From JACVRU01 sp040905885 (GTDB taxonomy: Bacteria > Actinomycetota > Thermoleophilia > Gaiellales > Gaiellaceae), in NCBI GenBank assembly GCA_040905885.1, contig JBBDQR010000021.1, forward strand, positions 1 to 11,118: a stretch of DNA of 11,118 nt. Reading direction: 5' to 3'. The notes under the pieces were generated by a model that worked only from the letters and a program-made list of their open reading frames with translations, was not told the origin of the DNA and made no database searches. Numbering within the stretch: the first letter of the stretch is position 1; each line of letters starts with the position of its first letter. Positions 1 through 5,677 of the stretch are shown piece after piece. Both the position numbers and the translations under genes were made by a program.

Positions 1-111
1 GCCGACGAGGAGCACCGCGCCGAGGAGCTCGTCCAGAAGGTGACCGACGAGCACGTGGCGAAGATCGACGACCTCTTGAAGCACAAAGAGGCCGAGATTA
101 TGGAGGTCTGA
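1..111 (+). CDS. frr: Ribosome recycling factor, C-terminal end (partial)
   Basis: The first 36 codons read as the end of a ribosome recycling factor and stop at TGA 109-111; the 5' part lies outside the window. RRF works with EF-G in the cytoplasm to split the post-termination ribosome. The visible part is a charged helix with DEHVAKIDDLLKHKEAEIM, which matches the C-terminal helix of domain I in the family (E. coli ends in a similar KKIEAALADKEAELM segment). The position just before uppS is the standard order pyrH-frr-uppS. The last four codons and the stop lie within a 30-bp perfect palindrome. Identity rests on the short tail plus gene order. Confidence 0.88.
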   Translation, partial: ADEEHRAEELVQKVTDEHVAKIDDLLKHKEAEIMEV

Positions 112-129
112 CGTACGTCAGACCTCCAT
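100..129 (+). terminator. 30-bp perfect palindrome over the frr stop codon
   Basis: The half-site ATGGAGGTCTGACGT (100-114) is followed directly by its exact reverse complement (115-129). As RNA it would give a stem of about 13 bp closed by a 4-nt turn. The frr TGA sits in the left arm. There is no T-run downstream (GGTTTGCTGG follows), so if it terminates transcription it would be the hairpin-only type described in actinobacteria. It could instead be an mRNA 3' end stabiliser or a protein-binding site. Confidence 0.6.
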
Positions 130-177
130 GGTTTGCTGGATTCCGTGACCGCTCTCCGGGGCCCGAAGTCTCCTCGG

Positions 178-293
178 CCTGCGCGCGCGGCGCTGCCGCG
201 CCGGGCGCTCCGGCGATGAACGCGTCGGCTGAGGAGCGACGCCTCGCGACGGCCGGGATGCGCGCCTTCGGCGCATCGATCCCGGCCGTCCGA
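178..293 (+). repeat. Intergenic two-hairpin repeat, copy A (before uppS)
   Basis: This is the first of two related elements; the other is at 4219-4332. It contains hairpin 1 (185-201, GCGCGGC-GCT-GCCGCGC) and hairpin 2 (248-290). Hairpin 2 has a 12-bp outer stem GACGGCCGGGAT/ATCCCGGCCGTC, an asymmetric internal loop GC/ATCG, and a 5-bp inner stem GCGCC/GGCGC closed by TTC. The shared blocks are CCTGCGCGCGCGG, GGGCGCTCCGG, GACGCCTCG and GGCCGTCCGA. The element ends about 12 nt before the uppS TTG start. It may be a dispersed palindromic repeat or a structured leader; the sequence alone does not decide. Confidence 0.75.
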
Positions 294-304
294 AAGCATC
301 TGGC

Positions 305-1009
305 TTGACCGTACTGCCGTCCACTGATCTTGCCCGCGCGGTCGCGATCATCATGGACGGCAACGGCCGCTGGGCCGAGCAGCGCGGCCTGCCGATCGCC
401 GAGGGGCACCGCGCCGGCACCCGCGCACTGCGCCGCACCGTCGAGGCGGCGATCGACCTCGGCGTCCGCTCGCTCGCCGTCTACGCCTTCTCCACCGAGA
501 ACTGGGCACGTCCGTCCGACGAGGTCGAGGACCTGATGGAGATCTTCGGCGAGACGATCGACCGCGAGCTCCCCGACCTCGCCGCGCAGGGCGTGCGCAC
601 GCGCTTCGTCGGCCGGCGCGACCGGGCGCCCGATGAGCTCCAGGCGAAGATGCGCGAGCTGGAGGACACCACCGCGGCCAACGACCGCCTGAACCTCTGG
701 ATCGCCTTCGACTACGGTGGCCGCGCCGAGCTCGTCGACGCGGCGCGGCGGCTGCTCGCCGACGGCGTCGGGCCCGCGGAGGTCGACGAGGAGCTGCTCC
801 GCTCCCACCTCTACGCCCCCGAGATGCCGGACCCGGACCTGCTGATCCGCACGTCGGGGGAGCTGCGGATCTCGAACTTCTTCCTGTGGCAGCTCGCGTA
901 CGCCGAGCTCGTCTTCGTGGACACGCTCTGGCCGGACTTCGGCGAGGAGCAGCTCAGCTCGGCGCTCGAGGACTACGCACGCCGCCGCCGACGGTTCGGC
1001 GGCCGATGA
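305..1009 (+). CDS. uppS: Isoprenyl (undecaprenyl) diphosphate synthase
   Basis: This is a cis-prenyltransferase that adds isopentenyl diphosphate units to farnesyl diphosphate to make the C55 lipid carrier for peptidoglycan and other envelope polymers. It is 234 residues, slightly short for a family of about 250. Near the N-terminus VAIIMDGNGRWA holds the catalytic Asp (D18) of the DGNGR motif. Further on are FSTENWARP and the C-terminal block RTSGELRISNFFLWQLAYAE, which binds the diphosphate. TTG 305 is the only initiator in frame that leaves a full N-terminus. There is no clear Shine-Dalgarno sequence, and hairpin 2 of the intergenic repeat ends 14 nt upstream. It overlaps cdsA by 4 nt. 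The exact chain length of the product cannot be read from sequence. Confidence 0.95.
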   Translation: MTVLPSTDLARAVAIIMDGNGRWAEQRGLPIAEGHRAGTRALRRTVEAAIDLGVRSLAVYAFSTENWARPSDEVEDLMEIFGETIDRELPDLAAQGVRTRFVGRRDRAPDELQAKMRELEDTTAANDRLNLWIAFDYGGRAELVDAARRLLADGVGPAEVDEELLRSHLYAPEMPDPDLLIRTSGELRISNFFLWQLAYAELVFVDTLWPDFGEEQLSSALEDYARRRRRFGGR

Positions 1010-1806
1010 GCTCGCTCGTCAACCGGATCGCGGTCTCGATCGTCGCCCTGCCGCTCGTCCTCGGGCTCGTCTACGCGGGCGGGTGGGCGCTGCTCGGGCT
1101 CGGGCTCGCCGTGGCCCTCGTCGCCGTCCACGAGTACGCGGAGCTCGTCCGGCCGCTGCGGCCGCTCGTGCTGGCCGCGTACCTCGGCGTGGGAGCGATG
1201 CTCGTCGGCGCCTCGCTGGGCGGCCTCCAGTGGCTGCTCGGCGGCTTCCTGGCCACGCTGCTGGTCGCGTTCGTGATGCAGGGGCTTGCAGGGACGAGCC
1301 AGCCGGCGACGGTCTCTGTCGGCTCGACCATGCTCGGCGCGGCCTGGATCGGGCTCGGCATCGGCCACGTGCTCCTGCTCCGGGACCTCGAGCTCGGCGT
1401 GCTGGCGATCTTCACGGTGCTGCTCGCCGTCTTCGCGGCCGACACGTTCGCCTTCTTCGGCGGGCGGCTAGTCGGCCGGCACCGGATGGCGCCGGTGATG
1501 TCGCCGCGCAAGACGTGGGAGGGCTTCGTGACCGGGACGACCGCGGCGGTCGCGGTCGCGTTCTTCGCCATCTACCCCGACCGGGACACCTTCCTGAACG
1601 TCTGGCAGTCGCTCGTGCTCGGGGCGGTGCTGGCGCTCGCCGCCGCGCTCGGCGACCTGTTCGAGTCGGCGATCAAGCGGGACATGGGCGCGAAGGACTC
1701 CGGCCGGCTGCTGGGCGCGCACGGCGGCATCCTCGACCGGCTCGACGGGCACCTCTTCGCGGCGCCCGCCGCGTACTACCTGATCGCCGGCTTCGGACAC
1801 GCCTAG
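1006..1806 (+). CDS. cdsA: Phosphatidate cytidylyltransferase (CDP-diglyceride synthase)
   Basis: CdsA makes CDP-diacylglycerol from CTP and phosphatidic acid in the cytoplasmic membrane, the branch point of phospholipid synthesis. The 266-residue protein is mostly hydrophobic with several membrane spans (for example LVNRIAVSIVALPLVLGLVY near the start). The family signature is intact near the C-terminus: S-A-I-K-R, then KDSGRLLGAHGGILDRLD, including the acidic residues that bind metal. SPRKTWEGF, typical of the family, is also present. ATG 1006 overlaps the uppS stop as ATGA, so translation is probably coupled; the frame stays open upstream to an ATG at 886 but that would overlap uppS by over 120 nt. 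The stop TAG lies in a 14-nt palindrome. Confidence 0.95.
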   Translation: MSSLVNRIAVSIVALPLVLGLVYAGGWALLGLGLAVALVAVHEYAELVRPLRPLVLAAYLGVGAMLVGASLGGLQWLLGGFLATLLVAFVMQGLAGTSQPATVSVGSTMLGAAWIGLGIGHVLLLRDLELGVLAIFTVLLAVFAADTFAFFGGRLVGRHRMAPVMSPRKTWEGFVTGTTAAVAVAFFAIYPDRDTFLNVWQSLVLGAVLALAAALGDLFESAIKRDMGAKDSGRLLGAHGGILDRLDGHLFAAPAAYYLIAGFGHA

Positions 1807-1817
1807 CCCCGGGGCTA
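1804..1817 (+). other. 14-nt palindrome over the cdsA stop codon
   Basis: TAGCCCC followed by GGGGCTA is a perfect inverted repeat beginning with the cdsA TAG. As RNA it is a short 5-bp stem with a CCGG loop, too weak alone for a confident terminator call. Its right arm runs into TACCCT (1816-1821), a possible -10 box for dxr. Confidence 0.4.
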
Positions 1818-1821
1818 CCCT
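1816..1821 (+). promoter_or_regulatory. Possible -10 box for leaderless dxr transcript
   Basis: TACCCT fits the actinobacterial TANNNT -10 pattern and ends 7 nt before the dxr GTG. This would place transcription start at or next to the start codon. A loose -35 candidate, TTCGGA, lies at 1792-1797 with an 18-bp spacer. No Shine-Dalgarno sequence precedes dxr, which fits a leaderless message. This is inferred from spacing only. Confidence 0.35.
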
Positions 1822-1828
1822 TCGCCGC

Positions 1829-2893
1829 GTGAAGCGGGTTGCTCTCCTCGGCGCAACGGGCTCGATCGGCCGGCAGGCGCTGGAAGTCGTCGCGGCGCAC
1901 CCGGGCCTGGAGCTCGTGGCCGCCTCATCCGGCTCGCAGCCGATCGACGGGCTGGCGCCGCACACGCAGGTCGGCGGCGATCTGACCGAGCTGCTCGAGC
2001 GCGCCGAGCCCGACGTCGTCCTCAACGCGGTCGTTGGCTTCGCCGGCCTGCCCGCGACGCTCTGGGCGCTCGAGCGCGGCGTCATCCTCGCGCTCGCGAA
2101 CAAGGAGAGCCTCGTCGCCGCCGGCGATCTCGCGCTCGCCGCCCGGGAGCGGGGAGGAGGGTTGCTGCTGCCGGTCGACAGCGAGCACTCGGCGGCCTTC
2201 CAGTGCCTCGAGGGCCGGCAGCCGGGCAGCGTCCGCAGCCTCGTGCTGACCGCCTCCGGAGGCCCGTTCCGGGGCCGCACGCGCGCCGAGCTCGAGCACG
2301 TGACCGTGGAGGAGGCGCTCGCGCACCCGACCTGGCGGATGGGGCCGAAGATCACGATCGACTCCGCCACGCTGGCGAACAAGGGCCTGGAGCTGATCGA
2401 GGCGCGCTTCCTGTTCGGCCTGCCCTTCGAGCGCGTCGAGGTGGTCGTCCACCCGACCTCGACCGTGCATGCGCTCGTCTGGTTCCGCGACGGCGCCGCG
2501 CTCGCCCATCTCGGCCACCCGGACATGCGCGTGCCCATCTCCTACGCGCTCACCTACCCGGAGCGGGCCGCCACGCCGATCGAGCCGCTCGACCTCGCGG
2601 CCGGGCTGACGCTCGAGTTCGAGGCCCCCGACCTGGAGACGTTCCCGATGCTCGCCCTCGCCCGCGAGGCGGGCGAGCGCGGCGGCACCTATCCCTGCGC
2701 GTACAACGCGGCCAACGAGGTCGCGGTCGCAGCCTTCCTCGAGGGCCGGCTGCCCTTCCTCGGGATCGCCGACGTCGTCGAGCGGGCCCTCTCGTCGGTG
2801 GACGGCGTCCCCGCCGGCGATCTCGGCGAGCTCGTCGAGGCGGACGCGGAAGCCCGCCGGGCCGCGGAGTCGATGCTGGAGCCCGTCGCGTGA
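1829..2893 (+). CDS. dxr: 1-deoxy-D-xylulose 5-phosphate reductoisomerase
   Basis: Dxr converts deoxyxylulose phosphate to methylerythritol phosphate with NADPH, the first committed step of the MEP isoprenoid pathway. The 354-residue protein opens with the nucleotide-binding loop GATGSIG. It carries ANKESLV (residues 90-96), the metal-binding VDSEH (116-120), the flexible-loop block TASGGPFR and DSATLANKGLELIEA with the second metal-site Glu. LGHPDMRVPISYALTYPER and the C-terminal YNAANEVAVAAFL follow. Two oddities: it is about 33 residues shorter than E. coli Dxr ahead of the NKES motif, and the usual HPQS reads HPTS. GTG 1829 is used; there is no Shine-Dalgarno sequence. Function is confident because the catalytic residues are present. 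Confidence 0.95.
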   Translation: MKRVALLGATGSIGRQALEVVAAHPGLELVAASSGSQPIDGLAPHTQVGGDLTELLERAEPDVVLNAVVGFAGLPATLWALERGVILALANKESLVAAGDLALAARERGGGLLLPVDSEHSAAFQCLEGRQPGSVRSLVLTASGGPFRGRTRAELEHVTVEEALAHPTWRMGPKITIDSATLANKGLELIEARFLFGLPFERVEVVVHPTSTVHALVWFRDGAALAHLGHPDMRVPISYALTYPERAATPIEPLDLAAGLTLEFEAPDLETFPMLALAREAGERGGTYPCAYNAANEVAVAAFLEGRLPFLGIADVVERALSSVDGVPAGDLGELVEADAEARRAAESMLEPVA

Positions 2894-2897
2894 ATCA

Positions 2898-2926
2898 CCC
2901 CACGAAATGCTTCGCATTCCGCGGGG
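2898..2926 (-). other. Imperfect hairpin between dxr and rseP
   Basis: The arms 2898-2910 and 2914-2926 flank a TTC loop. On plus-strand RNA two of 13 positions are A-C mismatches. On minus-strand RNA both become G-U wobbles and the 13-bp stem is complete. It starts 5 nt after the dxr stop and ends 7 nt before the rseP GTG. It may be a decayed terminator or small palindromic repeat. Confidence 0.4.
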
Positions 2927-2933
2927 GCCCCCA

Positions 2934-4127
2934 GTGAACCTGACGATCGCGATCCTCGGCCTCGCCGGCCTCGTCTTCGTCCACGAGCTCGGGCACTTCC
3001 TCGTCGCCCGCGCCGTCGGGATGTCGCCACGCCGCTTCTACATCGGCTTCCCGCCGCCGCTGGTACGCATCCGCCGCAAGGGGATCGAGTACGGGATCGG
3101 GGCGATCCCCCTCGGCGGCTACGTGAAGATCCCCGGCATGCACCGCCCGGCGCCGTCCGACCTGGACGCGCACCTCGCGCGCGCGGTCGAGGAGCAGCCG
3201 GCGCTGGCGAAGACCGTCGAGCGCGCGCGGGCCCCGCTGGAGGCCGGGGAGCTCGAGGCCGCCGCCCGCGTCCTGCCGGAGCTCGAGGCCGCGGTCGACC
3301 TCGCGTCGCTCTCGGAGGGGGCTCGAAGGACGGCGCGCCGGGGGCTGAACGAGGTACGCGACGGCCTCGGCGGCGACGCGTACTGGCGGCAGGCAACGTG
3401 GCGGAAGGTCGCGGTCATCTTCGCCGGCCCCGGGACGAACCTGCTCGTCGCGCTCGGGCTGTTCACGGCGCTCCTGATGCAGGACGCGTGGCAGATCGGC
3501 GTCCGGCTCCAGGCCGCCGACAACGCGGCCACGACCCGGATCGAGGAGGTGCTGGCCGACACGCCCGCGGAGGACGCCGGGCTGATGGCCGGCGACCGGA
3601 TCGTCGCCGTCAACGGCACTCCGGTCTCCGCGCGCGGGCTGCTCGACCGGATCGGGGCCTCGGAGGGCCGGCCGCTCGAGCTGACCGTCCAGCGCGAGGG
3701 CGACACGCTCGTGACGCGGGTCGCCGCCGAGGAGCGCAGCGGGTTGTCCCCACCGGCTGCGGTCGCGCGCTCGGCCCAGATCACCTGGCACGTGACGAAG
3801 CAGATCGCCCTCTTCTTCCCACGCCTCGCGAAGGGCGAGGGCGCGAACGAGGTCTCGAGCCCGGTCGGGATCGCGCAGGTCTCGTCGGACGCGCTCGCCC
3901 AGGGCTTCGACGACTTCCTCTTCGTGCTCGGGCTGATCAGCCTCTCGCTCGCCCTGCTCAACCTGCTGCCGCTGCTGCCGCTCGACGGCGGCCACATCGC
4001 CTTCTCGCTGATCGAGGGGGTGCGCGGCCGGGCGCTCGGGCGCGAGCTCTACGAGCGCGTGTCGATGATCGGGATCGCCTTCGTGCTCGTGCTCTTCGTC
4101 ATCGGGTTATCGAACGACGTTCGATAA
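2934..4127 (+). CDS. rseP: RseP-type site-2 intramembrane zinc metalloprotease
   Basis: This M50-family protease cuts membrane proteins such as anti-sigma factors within the membrane. In the 397-residue reading the zinc motif HELGH is at residues 17-21 in the first membrane span. GAIPLGGYVKIPGM follows at 56-69, GPGTN at 165-169, then a single PDZ-like domain (about 190-270, core TPAEDAGLMAGDRIVAVNG), and the third zinc ligand in LDGGH (350-354). E. coli RseP has two PDZ domains; one is usual in Gram-positives. A helical, charged stretch of about 75 residues (73-148) sits between the GGYVK loop and GPGTN, where most relatives have a much shorter link. I chose GTG 2934 because it gives the usual short N-terminus; ATG 2907 lies inside a hairpin. 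The stop lies in a palindrome. Confidence 0.93.
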   Translation: MNLTIAILGLAGLVFVHELGHFLVARAVGMSPRRFYIGFPPPLVRIRRKGIEYGIGAIPLGGYVKIPGMHRPAPSDLDAHLARAVEEQPALAKTVERARAPLEAGELEAAARVLPELEAAVDLASLSEGARRTARRGLNEVRDGLGGDAYWRQATWRKVAVIFAGPGTNLLVALGLFTALLMQDAWQIGVRLQAADNAATTRIEEVLADTPAEDAGLMAGDRIVAVNGTPVSARGLLDRIGASEGRPLELTVQREGDTLVTRVAAEERSGLSPPAAVARSAQITWHVTKQIALFFPRLAKGEGANEVSSPVGIAQVSSDALAQGFDDFLFVLGLISLSLALLNLLPLLPLDGGHIAFSLIEGVRGRALGRELYERVSMIGIAFVLVLFVIGLSNDVR

Positions 4128-4131
4128 CCCG
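4103..4131 (+). terminator. 29-bp palindrome over the rseP stop codon
   Basis: CGGGTTATCGAACG (4103-4116), one central A, then its exact reverse complement (4118-4131). The rseP TAA (4125-4127) lies in the right arm. It would form a stem of about 12 bp or more in RNA. No T-run follows, as at the frr palindrome. A hairpin-only terminator is the simplest reading. Confidence 0.6.
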
Positions 4132-4159
4132 CCGGTGCCGTTGGCCCACCGTCCGCTTT

Positions 4160-4189
4160 GCCTGCGGGAGAGCGCGGTCTCCCGCAGGC
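4160..4189 (+). other. Perfect 12-bp stem-loop in the rseP-ispG gap
   Basis: GCCTGCGGGAGA (4160-4171), loop GCGCGG (4172-4177), and the exact complement TCTCCCGCAGGC (4178-4189). It lies between the rseP palindrome and intergenic repeat copy B and has no T-run after it. Together with the other hairpins the 240-nt gap is almost fully structured. Its role is unknown. Confidence 0.5.
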
Positions 4190-4218
4190 GTCGTGACGCC
4201 TTGGCGTAGCGTCTCGAC

Positions 4219-4332
4219 CCTGCGCGCGCGGGCTTCGCCCGGGCGCTCCGGGCAGGAGCGCCAGGCACGAGGGAATGACGCCTCGTGACGGCCGAGATGC
4301 GCGGCTTCGCCGCATCGATCTCGGCCGTCCGA
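4219..4332 (+). repeat. Intergenic two-hairpin repeat, copy B (before ispG)
   Basis: This is the partner of the element at 178-293. Hairpin 1 has arms in 4224-4246 with a CGGGC-TTC-GCCCG core. Hairpin 2 (4287-4329) has a 12-bp outer stem GACGGCCGAGAT/ATCTCGGCCGTC, the same GC/ATCG internal loop as copy A, and an inner stem GCGGC/GCCGC closed by TTC. Relative to copy A, one outer pair changed G-C to A-T and one inner pair changed C-G to G-C, each on both sides. It ends 35 nt before the ispG ATG. Confidence 0.75.
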
Positions 4333-4351
4333 GCGGGTCGTCACACGGGGT

Positions 4352-4357
4352 TACACT
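4352..4357 (+). promoter_or_regulatory. Possible -10 box for ispG
   Basis: TACACT fits TANNNT and ends 10 nt before the ispG ATG, so the message would have a leader of only a few nucleotides. No convincing -35 box or Shine-Dalgarno sequence is seen. The call rests on match and position only. Confidence 0.35.
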
Positions 4358-4367
4358 GAATCGGCCC

Positions 4368-5513
4368 ATGGCGAGCCAGCGACAGATCTCGGTCGGCGGC
4401 GTCACGATCGGCGGCGGGGCACCAGTCGTCGTCCAGTCGATGACGCTGACGAAGACGCACGACGTCGAGGCGACGACGGCGCAGATCGCCGCGCTCGCCT
4501 CGGCCGGCTGCGAGATCGTCCGCGTGGCGGTGCCGAAGCTCGAGGACGCGGAGGCGCTCTCCCGGATCGTGCGCCTCTCGCCGCTCCCGGTGATCGCGGA
4601 CATCCACTTCAACGCCAGCCTCGCCCTCAAGGCGATCGACCAGGGCGTCGCGGCCGTCCGCATCAACCCGGGCAACATCGGCGGCCCCGACAAGGTCGCG
4701 GAGGTGGTGAAGAAGGCGAAGGCGGCTGGGATCCCGATGCGGATCGGAGCCAACTCCGGCTCGCTCCCCAAGCACCTGAGCGAGCTCGCGCACAAGGACC
4801 AGGCCGAGGCGCTCGTCGAGGCGGCGCTCGAGGAGGTTCGGCTGCTCGAGCAGCTCGACTACCACGACTTCAAGATCTCCGTGAAGTCCAGCCACGTGCC
4901 GACGATGATCCGGGCCTACCGGATGCTCTCCGAGCGCGTCCCGTACCCGCTCCACCTGGGCGTAACGGAGGCGGGGACGCCGTTCTCGGGCGGCATCAAG
5001 AGCGCCGTCGGCATGGGCGCGCTGCTCGTGGACGGGATCGGCGACACGATCCGCGTGTCGCTCACCGCTGACCCGGTCGAAGAGGTCAAGGTCGCGTGGG
5101 AGATCCTCAAGTCGCTCGGACTGCGCGAGCGCGGGCCGATCATGATCGCCTGCCCCTCGTGCGGCCGCGACAACGTCGGCGTCCAGACGCTCGCGGAGAA
5201 GGTCGAGGAGCGGCTGCGGGCGTACCCGCAGCACTTCGAGGTCGCGGTGCTCGGCTGCGCGGTGAACGGGCCGGGGGAGGCGGGCGACGCCGACTTCGGA
5301 ATCGCCGGTGGCCGCGACGTCGGCTTCGTCTACGCGCACGGCCGCGTCCTGAAGAAGGTCTCGTCCGACATCCTCATCGACGAGCTCTTCCACGAGATCG
5401 ACCGCTGGATCGAGGACGGCATGCACCGTCCGAAGCGCCTCAAGATGGCCAAGCCGGCGGCGCTGGCGATGGCCGAGGCATCCCTGATCCCGCTCGACGG
5501 ACCCGTCCGGTAA
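4368..5513 (+). CDS. ispG: 4-hydroxy-3-methylbut-2-en-1-yl diphosphate synthase (IspG/GcpE)
   Basis: IspG is the cytoplasmic [4Fe-4S] enzyme that turns methylerythritol cyclodiphosphate into HMBPP, the penultimate MEP pathway step. The 381-residue protein shows a TIM-barrel half (GAPVVVQSMT, then DIHFNASLALKAI and RINPGNIG) and a C-terminal cluster domain. The three cluster cysteines are in CPSCGR and CAVNGPGEA, with the conserved Glu in the last motif. The length fits the short bacterial form. ATG 4368 gives the usual start just before the ISVGGV strand. An upstream in-frame ATG (4275) would translate through the hairpin repeat and is rejected. With dxr and uppS it makes three isoprenoid genes in this cluster. 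Confidence 0.96.
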   Translation: MASQRQISVGGVTIGGGAPVVVQSMTLTKTHDVEATTAQIAALASAGCEIVRVAVPKLEDAEALSRIVRLSPLPVIADIHFNASLALKAIDQGVAAVRINPGNIGGPDKVAEVVKKAKAAGIPMRIGANSGSLPKHLSELAHKDQAEALVEAALEEVRLLEQLDYHDFKISVKSSHVPTMIRAYRMLSERVPYPLHLGVTEAGTPFSGGIKSAVGMGALLVDGIGDTIRVSLTADPVEEVKVAWEILKSLGLRERGPIMIACPSCGRDNVGVQTLAEKVEERLRAYPQHFEVAVLGCAVNGPGEAGDADFGIAGGRDVGFVYAHGRVLKKVSSDILIDELFHEIDRWIEDGMHRPKRLKMAKPAALAMAEASLIPLDGPVR

Positions 5514-5557
5514 CACCGTTGAGCTTCTGGGTTGCGAGCACCAAGCCAGGGGCCGCA

Positions 5558-5597
5558 CTCGCCCGTGGCCAAGGCAAGCCGCCTTGGCGAGGGCGAG
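5558..5597 (+). other. Two-tier hairpin between ispG and proS
   Basis: The outer stem is CTCGCCC (5558-5564) with GGGCGAG (5591-5597). A 3/2-nt internal loop separates it from the inner stem GCCAAGGC (5568-5575) with GCCTTGGC (5581-5588), closed by AAGCC. It begins 44 nt after the ispG stop and ends 80 nt before proS. No T-run follows. It may end ispG transcription or act as a leader structure for proS. The 5514-5677 gap holds no gene that I can support. Confidence 0.5.
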
Positions 5598-5677
5598 GGT
5601 GGACACTGGCGCCGTGTGATCGCGGGCCAGAAGCCGACATGTGTTGCCGGACGGGCCGTTAGCCTGCCCTGGCAACG

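Noticed and set aside
98..808. Long minus-strand open frames opposite uppS and the other housekeeping genes
   Set aside because: They are typical antisense open frames of GC-rich coding DNA, Arg/Ala/Pro-rich with no family motifs.
886..1005. Upstream in-frame ATG for cdsA
   Set aside because: It lies deep inside uppS; ATG 1006 with the ATGA overlap and a hydrophobic N-terminus is the normal start.
2907..2933. ATG 2907 as rseP start
   Set aside because: It lies in the loop-side arm of a hairpin, has no ribosome binding site and adds residues not usual for RseP. GTG 2934 is preferred, though not proven.
4275..4367. Upstream in-frame ATG for ispG, adding 31 residues
   Set aside because: The extension translates the hairpin repeat and is unlike any IspG N-terminus; ATG 4368 gives the usual start.
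5597..5620. T-box-like AGGGTGGAC upstream of proS
   Set aside because: It only partly matches the AGGGTGGNACC core; the next bases do not fit, and no specifier stem or antiterminator was found.
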